Part shown: in pieces, positions 7,071 to 12,717 of the stretch
Layout of the letters: each line of letters starts with the position of its first letter
How positions within the stretch are numbered: position 1 is the stretch's first letter
Source: an uncultured Eubacteriales bacterium
GTDB taxonomy: Bacteria; Bacillota; Clostridia; Oscillospirales; Butyricicoccaceae
Direction: 5' to 3'
Assembly (NCBI GenBank): GCA_934630445.1
Contig: CAKTWY010000037.1
Span: forward strand, 1-15,731
Length of the DNA: 15,731 nucleotides
The notes under the pieces: generated by a model
What the model saw: only the letters and a program-made list of their open reading frames with translations
Databases searched by the model: none
Told to the model about the DNA's origin: nothing
Program-made: the position numbers and the translations under genes

Positions 7071-8212
7071 TCGTTCGCCCCTCCCGTGACCTGTACGGCC
7101 GCGCCGTCTTCCAGGTAGCTCTGGCCGGTGACAACCACCTCGTCGCCCTCGCTGATGCCGGTAAGGATCTCCGTCTCCACGCCGTCGGTGATGCCGCAGG
7201 TCACGACCGCGCGCTTCGCCCGGCCGTCCGCCACGGTGTATACGACCTGCTCCCCGCTCGTGGTGAGGATCGCCTGTGACGGGATGAGCACCGCATTCTC
7301 GCGCCGCTCAGTCGTGAAAGACGCCGTTGCAAAAAGCCCGGGCGCCAGCTTTCCGTCCGGATTGTCAAGCGCGGCCTTTACCGTGTAGAGCCCCGTGCGC
7401 GGGTCGGCAGCCGGCGCCACGCTTGAAATGACGCTCTGGTATGCCTCATCCGACGCCGCGGCAACGCTGATGGAAATGGGCATCCCCTCCGAGACGATCG
7501 AATAAATCGTCTCCGGCACGGCGAAGCTCGCCGTCACCGTATCTGTCTTTGAAATGATCGCCGCCGCCTGCGTGTTTGACGCGAGCGTTCCCTCAATGAC
7601 TGAAAGGCTTGTGATCACGCCGGCCGCCGGCGCTTTGACGGTCAGATCCCGCAGGCTGTCCTCCGCCTGATCGAGCTGCACTTTCAGCTGGTCGAGCTGG
7701 CTTTCAAACTGTGTCTGCTGCGTGTGCAGCTGCAGCTCCGCCTGGTCGAGCTGCGCCTTGGATGCGGCGCCCGCTTCATAGAGGATGCGCGTGTTTTCCG
7801 CGTTTTCCCGCATTGTGGCGAGCGTTTCGTCCGCGATGGATTTTGTGCGCGCATACGCGTCGCGCGCGGGCTGGACCTGCTTGAGGATATCGTCCTTGTT
7901 CATCACGAAGAGCACCTGATCTTTGGCGACATACTCGCCCTCTTTCACGCGCACCTCATCGACTTTACCGGGCAGCATCGGCACCACGGGTACGTCGCTG
8001 TCGGAGAGGATCGTGCCCGACACGCTTTTGGGAAGGGCGATCTCCCCCACGCGCGCGCGTGCGGTCTCTACCGGGATCATCGTCTCTTTCTGCTCCGGAA
8101 CGGCGGGCGCAGACCCCTCTTCTCCGGCAGGGGGTTCCGTCTGTGTGCAGCCGGAGAGAAGTGCAAAGGAAAGCGCCGCTGCAGCAAGCGCCGCGAGATA
8201 TCTTGTTTTCAT
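7067..8212 (-). CDS. RND efflux membrane-fusion (HlyD/AcrA-type) lipoprotein
   Basis: 381 residues. The signal peptide ends in a lipobox, LLSGC, with C22 as the predicted lipidated cysteine. After a Pro/Glu-rich linker come a first lipoyl half (VPMLPGKVDEVRVKEGEYV, about 77-95), an alpha-hairpin of about 80 residues rich in Gln/Glu/Leu (about 108-190), the second lipoyl half (LTVKAPAAGVITSL) and a beta-barrel and membrane-proximal domain (PDGKLAPGLFATASF). This is the AcrA/MexA domain order and the partner for the RND permease immediately downstream, which it overlaps by ATGA. An AAAGGA site precedes the ATG at 8212. Lipidation would anchor it to the outer face of the cytoplasmic membrane. 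Confidence 0.94.
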   Translation of the reverse strand: MKTRYLAALAAAALSFALLSGCTQTEPPAGEEGSAPAVPEQKETMIPVETARARVGEIALPKSVSGTILSDSDVPVVPMLPGKVDEVRVKEGEYVAKDQVLFVMNKDDILKQVQPARDAYARTKSIADETLATMRENAENTRILYEAGAASKAQLDQAELQLHTQQTQFESQLDQLKVQLDQAEDSLRDLTVKAPAAGVITSLSVIEGTLASNTQAAAIISKTDTVTASFAVPETIYSIVSEGMPISISVAAASDEAYQSVISSVAPAADPRTGLYTVKAALDNPDGKLAPGLFATASFTTERRENAVLIPSQAILTTSGEQVVYTVADGRAKRAVVTCGITDGVETEILTGISEGDEVVVTGQSYLEDGAAVQVTGGANE

Positions 8213-8256
8213 ATATGTATGTTCCTTTCCCGAATCGATCGTTTGCTATTCTAGCG

Positions 8257-9489
8257 TCACTGCGCCGGCAGGCCGCGTATCAGCCAGTCGTACTGCAACG
8301 CCGCGGTGAAGATATCCCCATACGCCGACTGCACGGCGGAGGCCTTCGTCTCATAGTCAAGCTGCGCCTTCTCAAAATCGATGCGCGCGATGGTGCCAAG
8401 CTCATATTTGAGCTTGGCGGCGTCATAGCGGCGCGCTTCGTCCTGAAGGGCGCTCTGCGCGTCCGCTGCGGCGCGCTGCTTATCCTCCAGCGCGCGCCAA
8501 AGCTTATCTTCCAGGAAAAGCACACGCCGCGCTTCGGCGTCTCGGGCCGATACCGCCGCCTGGCGCTGCTTTTCAATCGCCTGGGAGTCGTTCGGATTCT
8601 TGATCTCCTTCAGCGCCTGCTCCTTCAGCTTGAGCGAATAGCTGTTTTCCAGCGCCTTCTTCTGGTTTTCCCCGCGTTTTTCCGCCTCGGGCAGTACTGC
8701 CGCCGGCAGGGGGGCAAACTCAAGCGGCGCATCGAACGCACGACCCAGCATCAGGTTCATCTCCCCGCGCAGATTCTCCATCTCATTTTCCAGCGTGGCA
8801 ATGCCGCTTATGACCTGCGGCAGCTGCCCCGTCACACTCAGAAGATCCAGCTCGGAGATCTGCCCCAGCTTCAGGCGCAGCTCCATAATTTCGATATTGT
8901 GCTCGAGATACGTGCGGCTGCGCGCGAGGTCGCGCACCTGCCGCGCCATCGCGTTATACGCGATAAAAATGTTCTGCGCGCCGGAGACAAGCTGAAGCTC
9001 CGCCTGCTCCATGTTGAGTTTCGTCGTCTTAATCGTATCCTCCGACACGTTCATCTGCGCCGACTGTGCCTTTACTGTGCTGATTGTAGAAGACACCAGA
9101 GCAGAACTCGCGCGCAGATTCAGCGCCAGCGCGCCGTATATCCCCTGAATCTCGGGCGTGGAGGCGGAGGCATTTTCCAGCGCCTCCGCCGCACCATCGA
9201 GCCGCCGCTGCATCGCGCTCAGCTGCGAGGACATCTCCCACAGCGCGTCCGCCATGCTGTTTGTCGCGTCGTTATGCTCCAGGGCATAAAGCGACGCCCG
9301 GTTCTGAAAGATCACCGGGTTATTTTCCAGAATCAGCCGCTCAATCTCCGCATATGTAAGAAGAAGCGGCGTCGTATCGTCGACGGGAACCGTGCCTTCC
9401 CCCGGCGCACCGGCCGCTGCTTCATCCACGGCGCCGGCAAACGTTGAAAGCATCGTCAGCGCCAATATCAGCGAAATCCATTTTTTCAT
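8257..9489 (-). CDS. TolC/OEP-like exported coiled-coil protein, first gene of RND operon
   Basis: 410 residues. MKKWISLILALTMLSTFAGA is a signal peptide; the mature part is almost entirely helical. Two OEP-type repeats are visible: LTYAEIERLILENNP (44-58) with LKLGQISELDLL (206-217), and a second half ending YELGTIARIDFEKAQ (362-376), the signature of TolC-family proteins. The helices are joined only by short turns (about 105-116 and NPND at 298-301), so there seems to be no room for the outer-membrane beta-strands of true TolC. The start is ATG at 9489 with GGGGTG upstream. An in-frame extension to 9645 is rejected because it would span the promoter and operator. The gene ends 44 nt before the fusion-protein gene. 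Likely a monoderm-adapted efflux partner; the function is inferred. Confidence 0.85.
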   Translation of the reverse strand: MKKWISLILALTMLSTFAGAVDEAAAGAPGEGTVPVDDTTPLLLTYAEIERLILENNPVIFQNRASLYALEHNDATNSMADALWEMSSQLSAMQRRLDGAAEALENASASTPEIQGIYGALALNLRASSALVSSTISTVKAQSAQMNVSEDTIKTTKLNMEQAELQLVSGAQNIFIAYNAMARQVRDLARSRTYLEHNIEIMELRLKLGQISELDLLSVTGQLPQVISGIATLENEMENLRGEMNLMLGRAFDAPLEFAPLPAAVLPEAEKRGENQKKALENSYSLKLKEQALKEIKNPNDSQAIEKQRQAAVSARDAEARRVLFLEDKLWRALEDKQRAAADAQSALQDEARRYDAAKLKYELGTIARIDFEKAQLDYETKASAVQSAYGDIFTAALQYDWLIRGLPAQ

Positions 9490-9518
9490 GCGTACACCCC
9501 ACTGTTTCAGTTGCTGTT

Positions 9519-9538
9519 CCGACCGACCGGTCGGTCGG
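9519..9538 (-). promoter_or_regulatory. 20-bp perfect palindrome, probable TetR operator
   Basis: CCGACCGACC/GGTCGGTCGG, a perfect dyad with internal 4-nt periodicity, typical in size and symmetry of TetR-family sites. It begins about 3 nt downstream of the predicted start of transcription of the efflux operon, so a bound repressor would block the promoter. Probably recognised by the TetR encoded at the end of the same operon. Confidence 0.75.
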
Positions 9539-9547
9539 CTGCAATTC

Positions 9548-9576
9548 ATTATACCGCCCCTGTATTTGCGCGTCAA
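9548..9576 (-). promoter_or_regulatory. Promoter of the efflux operon
   Basis: Minus strand TTGACG (9576-9571), 17-nt spacer, TATAAT (9553-9548). The -10 is perfect and the -35 has one mismatch. The transcription start is predicted near 9541, directly before the palindromic operator. Confidence 0.8.
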
Positions 9577-9582
9577 TCGCGC

Positions 9583-9617
9583 GGCGCAATTTAACAGTTC
9601 GTTCACACAATTGCGCC
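9583..9617. repeat. 9-bp inverted repeat in the divergent intergenic region
   Basis: GGCGCAATT (9583-9591) and AATTGCGCC (9609-9617) are perfect inverted copies 17 nt apart. They sit between the -35 of the efflux operon and the putative -35 of the DsrE-like gene. The centre-to-centre spacing (26 nt) is about two and a half helical turns. It is a candidate binding site for a regulator of one or both divergent units. Confidence 0.5.
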
Positions 9618-9646
9618 TTGTTTTTGTCCGTCCGATGTGGCACAAT
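9618..9646 (+). promoter_or_regulatory. Possible promoter for DsrE-like/LUD genes
   Basis: TTGTTT (9618-9623), 17 nt, CACAAT (9641-9646): four of six matches in each hexamer. It is weak but correctly placed, about 34 nt before the start codon. Confidence 0.4.
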
Positions 9647-9679
9647 CAAACTATCAGGTACGGAAAGGACGGGCCGCGG

Positions 9680-10030
9680 ATGAAAGTCGTCTATCACATC
9701 GACGAGATGGAAAAATGGGATCTTCTTCTGGCAAATGTGCGCAATATGTGCGCGTTCTACGAGGCAGCCGGGCACGCGGCCACGATCGAGGTGGTAGCAA
9801 ATGCCGCTGCCGTGCGCGCGCTCACGCGGGAAGCGGCGCGCGATTCCGGCCGCAGCGCGGCATTTGCCGCCCTGCAGGAAGCAGGCGTCCTCCTCGCCGT
9901 GTGCGCGAACGCGCTCGCCGCCAACGGAGTCGGGGCAGACGCGCTCGTACCGTCGGCGCACGTCGTTCCCGCCGGCGTTGTCGAGCTCGCCCAGCGCCAG
10001 CAGGAAGGGTATGCCTATATCAAACCGTAA
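9680..10030 (+). CDS. DsrE-like family protein
   Basis: 116 residues. MKVVYHIDEMEKWDLLLANVRN opens a small alpha/beta fold (first part MKVVYHIDEMEKW), and the segment VLLAVCANALAANGV (70-84) carries the conserved Cys (C75) in the Asn-Ala-Leu context seen in DsrE-family proteins. The C-terminus VVPAGVVELAQRQQEGYAYIKP (VVPAGVVELA at 96-105, then GYAYIKP) is also typical. DsrE/F-type proteins relay sulfur or bind small ligands in the cytoplasm, but most single-domain members are uncharacterised. An AAAGGAC site lies 9 nt before the ATG. The LUD-domain gene follows 34 nt later, probably as an operon. Family call is good; no function is proposed. Confidence 0.8.
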   Translation: MKVVYHIDEMEKWDLLLANVRNMCAFYEAAGHAATIEVVANAAAVRALTREAARDSGRSAAFAALQEAGVLLAVCANALAANGVGADALVPSAHVVPAGVVELAQRQQEGYAYIKP

Positions 10031-10064
10031 CCATTCATATCAAAAGGAGGCGATCCGCCACACT

Positions 10065-10667
10065 ATGGATACGACAAAACTGCTTGAGAATCTTCGCCGC
10101 CGTGAGATCGACGCCGTTTACTTCGACACAAAAGAGGAGGCGGCGGCATGGCTTTCAGACACCGTGACCGGCCGCCGTGTCGTCTTCGGCGGGTCTAAAA
10201 CGCTTGAAGCGATGGGGCTTTATGAGCGTCTTGGGCAGAATAACGACGTTTTCTGGCATTGGGTCACGAACGACCGCGCCGCCCAGCACGCAGCCGACAG
10301 CGCCTGCGAGGTGTATTTCACCTCCGTCAACGCCTGCGCCGAAACGGGGGAGCTGGTCAATATCGACGGGCGCGCCAACCGCGTCGCCACCTCTGTCTAC
10401 GGCCCGAAGGAGACATACCTCGTCTTCGGCATTAATAAAATCGCGCCTACGCTTGAGACGGCGATTCTGCGCGCACGCAATTTTGCCGCGCCGAAAAACG
10501 CGCTGCGCTTTACAGATTCGACGCCCTGCGCGCGCAGCGGAGGCTCGCTTTGCGGCGACTGCGCGTCAAAAGAACGCATCTGCCGGGTCATGAACATCAT
10601 TATGGCCAAACCCTTCGGCCTTGAAAAAATGACGGCCGTCGTCATCGGCGAGGTGCTTGGGTACTGA
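10065..10667 (+). CDS. LUD-domain (DUF162, LutC-like) protein
   Basis: 200 residues. It shows FGGSKTLEAMGLYE (41-54), a LUD nucleotide/CoA-type loop, then SVNACAETGELVNIDGRANR (87-106) and GPKETYLVFGINKI (113-126), all typical of the lactate-utilisation/DUF162 family. Near the C-terminus four cysteines (C155, C163, C166, C173) form a TPC-x7-C-x2-C-x6-C cluster, seen in anaerobe members and possibly metal binding. The start ATG at 10065 is supported by AAGGAGGCGATC (10044-10055), a near-complete anti-SD match. No lutA or lutB is adjacent, so a role in lactate oxidation is not established. Confidence 0.85.
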   Translation: MDTTKLLENLRRREIDAVYFDTKEEAAAWLSDTVTGRRVVFGGSKTLEAMGLYERLGQNNDVFWHWVTNDRAAQHAADSACEVYFTSVNACAETGELVNIDGRANRVATSVYGPKETYLVFGINKIAPTLETAILRARNFAAPKNALRFTDSTPCARSGGSLCGDCASKERICRVMNIIMAKPFGLEKMTAVVIGEVLGY

Positions 10668-10761
10668 GATGCACCTGCTGAAATAGGGAGCAGACGGGCT
10701 TCGACCATAAAACGGCAAAAACATCCTGTCCGCCGGAAGGTCAGGTGTTCATAAGACAGTT

Positions 10762-10800
10762 AACAGCCACTGTAGTTTGCTCTGCCGTGGCTGTTCTTGT
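10762..10800 (+). terminator. Possible terminator after LUD gene
   Basis: AACAGCCAC (10762-10770) and GTGGCTGTT (10787-10795), a perfect 9-bp stem with a 16-nt loop, followed by CTTGTGTTTTA. The T-run is interrupted, so it is a moderate candidate. It overlaps the inner end of the left inverted repeat. Confidence 0.4.
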
Positions 10801-10883
10801 GTTTTATACTGCTGTGTGATGATATAAAACCAAACAAAGCAATAGACTGAAAATTTGCATACAGGACAGCCATGTCTATTCGA

Positions 10884-10900
10884 AGAAATGCGGCATTTCT
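10884..10900 (+). promoter_or_regulatory. 17-nt palindrome upstream of XRE gene, possible operator
   Basis: AGAAATGC-G-GCATTTCT, perfect 8-bp arms around one base. It lies about 35 nt upstream of an extended -10-like TGCTATGCT (10933-10941). Size and place fit an XRE autoregulatory site, or a short RNA hairpin if a promoter lies further upstream. Confidence 0.35.
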
Positions 10901-10964
10901 CGCTTTGTGTCGTGTTCAAATGATGAGACTGGTGCTATGCTGACAGCGAAAGGAGGACATATGT

Positions 10965-11648
10965 ATGGATCAGCTCAAGATCGGCGCATTTCTGAAAAAG
11001 CTTCGAAAAGAAAAAGGACTGACGCAGGAACAGTTAGCAGAGAAGCTAAATGTATCCAGCAGGACTGTATCTCGTTGGGAGACGGGAAGTAATATGCCTG
11101 ATATCGGTATACTGGTCGAGATAGCTGTCTTTTTTGATGTGAGCATACCTGAAATCATTAGTGGAGAAAGGAAAAGCGAGAATATGGATCAAGAAACAAG
11201 AGAGACTGCTGTTGCTATGGCAGAATACAGTCGAAATGAGTTAAAGACCGGAAAACAAAAAGTAATTGGCATTCTGATGTTGTCATTCGGTATATTCATC
11301 ATTGTGTCAGCACTGTCTATATTTCCAAGTGACAGCAGTTGGGGAAGCATTTATTCGATTTTGGGAAGTTTTTTCTCAGGTGCCGGTATATATCTCATTA
11401 TCCGGCAGGTGGTGACTAAACGAAGTCTACGCATACTGATGGTCCTCGGGTGCGTTTGCCTGTTATTTGGAGTTTTTTCGCTATCCGATTATATTGCCGT
11501 TACGCAGTGCAATCAAGTGCCAAGATTCCGGTATGAGACAAGTTACGATTCACGCAATCCCGACCAACTAGTGCATAAAACCATTTTTTTCACAGTAGTT
11601 CAGAAAAACCCCGGAACAGAGGAAGAGCAAGTTTTTATTCTGAAATAG
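10965..11648 (+). CDS. XRE-family regulator with three C-terminal membrane segments
   Basis: 227 residues. An N-terminal HTH of Xre/Cro type is clear: IGAFLKKLRKEKGLTQEQLA (6-25), SSRTVSRWETGSNMPDI (31-47). A linker follows (70-98), then hydrophobic segments at about 100-120, 128-147 and 156-178, and a polar C-terminal tail of some 45 residues. It is therefore a membrane-bound DNA-binding protein, a form common in Clostridia with unknown signals. The ATG at 10965 has AAAGGAGG 8 nt upstream. Its base composition is much AT-richer than its neighbours and it is alone between inverted repeats, which suggests transfer. No partner gene is adjacent. Confidence 0.85.
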   Translation: MDQLKIGAFLKKLRKEKGLTQEQLAEKLNVSSRTVSRWETGSNMPDIGILVEIAVFFDVSIPEIISGERKSENMDQETRETAVAMAEYSRNELKTGKQKVIGILMLSFGIFIIVSALSIFPSDSSWGSIYSILGSFFSGAGIYLIIRQVVTKRSLRILMVLGCVCLLFGVFSLSDYIAVTQCNQVPRFRYETSYDSRNPDQLVHKTIFFTVVQKNPGTEEEQVFILK

Positions 11649-11666
11649 GTTTTATGACGTAATGCA

Positions 11667-11731
11667 GGTTCCCATCTACTGAACAGGCATAAGAGCGCAC
11701 CTCTATACGGGGGAACCCTGCTGTGCGCTCT
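11667..11731. repeat. Interleaved inverted repeats after XRE gene
   Basis: GGTTCCC (11667-11673)/GGGAACC (11711-11717) and AGAGCGCAC (11692-11700)/GTGCGCTCT (11723-11731), each perfect. The order left1-left2-right1-right2 is a pseudoknot or alternative-fold arrangement. No gene is seen in 11649-11964. Confidence 0.5.
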
Positions 11732-11740
11732 GCGAGGTCG

Positions 11741-11780
11741 AACAGCCCGGACACCTGAATGTCCGGGCTGTTTTGCGTTA
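11741..11780 (+). terminator. Terminator downstream of XRE gene
   Basis: AACAGCCCGGACA (11741-11753) pairs perfectly over 13 bp with 11760-11772 around the loop CCTGAA, and is followed by TTTTGCGTT on the plus strand. It is GC-rich and stable, with a short T-run. Confidence 0.7.
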
Positions 11781-11789
11781 CGACCTTTC

Positions 11790-11814
11790 GCACAAGGGTC
11801 TGCTCCCCTTGTGC
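11790..11814. repeat. 9-bp hairpin
   Basis: GCACAAGGG (11790-11798) and CCCTTGTGC (11806-11814), perfect stem, 7-nt loop. No T-run on either side. It is part of the hairpin cluster inside the element's right end. Confidence 0.6.
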
Positions 11815-11841
11815 CGCTTTGCGGCTATCCTTTCAGCAAAT

Positions 11842-11870
11842 AACGGCGTGACCCCAAAAGTCACGCCGTT
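11842..11870. terminator. 11-bp hairpin, possible terminator
   Basis: AACGGCGTGAC (11842-11852) and GTCACGCCGTT (11860-11870), perfect stem with a 7-nt loop. T-runs are short on both strands (TTTGC on plus, ATTTGC on minus). It could terminate the convergent XRE and trk transcripts, or be a structural part of the element. Confidence 0.5.
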
Positions 11871-11964
11871 TGCATAGTTTACTGTCTTACGAACATCCCG
11901 GTCATCATCGGACAGGATGTTTTTCTTCCTCTTACCTGCACGATCAGCAAAAGTTGGTATCTGA

Positions 11965-12189
11965 TTAATCTCTCCTGTCAACTACACCCCAGACAGCGAC
12001 CGCAAGCCCTGCAGCCGCTATACCAAGAAAAGCATAGACGACCGGCATCAAACCATACTGCGAAAGATTCCACACGGATGAGAACTGTCCGTTTACCGTC
12101 CATTCGTTCGCCATTGAACCGGCCAAGAGCAGTGCCACTGAAAGGCCGCCTGTCAAAAACATGGCCGAGCCTAAAAGCACTTTTTTCAT
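11965..12189 (-). CDS. Small two-helix membrane protein, unknown function
   Basis: 74 residues. MKKVLLGSAMFLTGGLSVAL begins the first membrane segment (about 4-26); a polar loop (NEWTVNGQFSSVWNLSQYG) follows, then a second segment (about 47-69) ending in WGVVDRRD. I do not recognise a named family. The ATG overlaps the flavodoxin-like gene's stop (ATGA), so it is translationally coupled and belongs to the same operon. It is the last gene of the trk operon; the inverted-repeat element starts 40 nt beyond its stop. Confidence 0.75.
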   Translation of the reverse strand: MKKVLLGSAMFLTGGLSVALLLAGSMANEWTVNGQFSSVWNLSQYGLMPVVYAFLGIAAAGLAVAVWGVVDRRD

Positions 12190-12701
12190 TCACATCTCTC
12201 CTTCTCATTCGGAAACAGCGCCCGGACGACCGGCGCGAGGTTATCCTCCGCCACGCAGTCGCCGCCGTCACGCGCGCATGTCAGAAGCAGCTCTTCCTCC
12301 GCCGTGCGCTCTTTTTTATCGGCAAGGCCCTTGGCCATCATGCCGATCATCGCCCTGTACGGGAAGCCCAGCCGTTCCGGCGCCATGCCGCCCTGCAGGC
12401 AGAAAAGCGGCCTGCCCGCCGGCATCGGGTTCTGGCGGCGCACATAGGCCTCCGCTTCCCCACCGGCCGGGCTCATGCCGACAGCGCATGCCACGCGCAC
12501 ATCAAAGCGGGCGCACGCTTTTTTCAGGCCGCTGACCCTCCCCGCCATCACCCAGCCGAGGTATGCAACCGGCGCGCCCTTCCTGACCGCACGCCGCGCG
12601 GCATTCAGATCATATGCTTCCACCCCCGCCCGTGCGGCCAGCATCTGCGCATACCGGCGGGTAAAGCCCGTATTGGAACGATAAACAACGGCCTCGATCA
12701 T
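12186..12701 (-). CDS. Flavodoxin-domain protein
   Basis: 171 residues. MIEAVVYRSNTGFTRRYAQML has the flavodoxin phosphate-binding loop SNTGFT (9-14) after the first beta-strand (MIEAVVYRSNTGF). The middle has VAYLGWVMAGRVSG (45-58), where flavodoxins carry a flavin-contacting loop, and the sequence PLFCLQGGMAPERLGF resembles the third strand and loop of the family. Likely an FMN-binding electron carrier or related enzyme in the cytoplasm. The start ATG at 12701 is supported by GGAGGGA about 7 nt upstream; an upstream in-frame ATG at 12746 would overlap trkH and lacks such a site. It lies 16 nt after trkH and overlaps the next gene by ATGA. Substrate unknown. Confidence 0.75.
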   Translation of the reverse strand: MIEAVVYRSNTGFTRRYAQMLAARAGVEAYDLNAARRAVRKGAPVAYLGWVMAGRVSGLKKACARFDVRVACAVGMSPAGGEAEAYVRRQNPMPAGRPLFCLQGGMAPERLGFPYRAMIGMMAKGLADKKERTAEEELLLTCARDGGDCVAEDNLAPVVRALFPNEKERCE

Positions 12702-12717
12702 TTTGATTCCCTCCAGA

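Larger units (their letters stand above)
10717..11924. mobile_element. Candidate inverted-repeat-bounded acquired element carrying an XRE gene
   Basis: AAAAACATCCTGTCCG at 10717-10732 is repeated exactly inverted at 11909-11924. The similarity continues inward imperfectly (a conserved TGTTC-N-TAAGACAGT-N-AAC block near 10748-10764 and 11877-11893), about 35 of 48 positions matching. Outside the 16-bp ends it stops abruptly. The enclosed 1.2 kb is visibly AT-richer than its neighbours and holds one regulator gene and many hairpins. There is no transposase and no clear target duplication, so it may be a non-autonomous element or a remnant of a larger one. The mobile nature is inferred. Confidence 0.45.

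Noticed and set aside
8059..9447. 462-codon open frame opposite the TolC-like gene
   Set aside because: Arg/Leu/Gln-rich antisense frame without recognisable domains; the opposite strand has a signal peptide and family repeats.
9490..9645. N-terminal extension of the TolC-like gene
   Set aside because: It would translate through the -35, -10 and operator and push the signal peptide inward; ATG at 9489 has a good ribosome binding site.
11778..11981. 67-codon open frame on the minus strand
   Set aside because: It runs through two perfect hairpins and the inverted-repeat end, has no good ribosome binding site and overlaps the end of the small membrane gene. It is probably non-coding element DNA, though a BLASTP hit to conserved proteins would change this.
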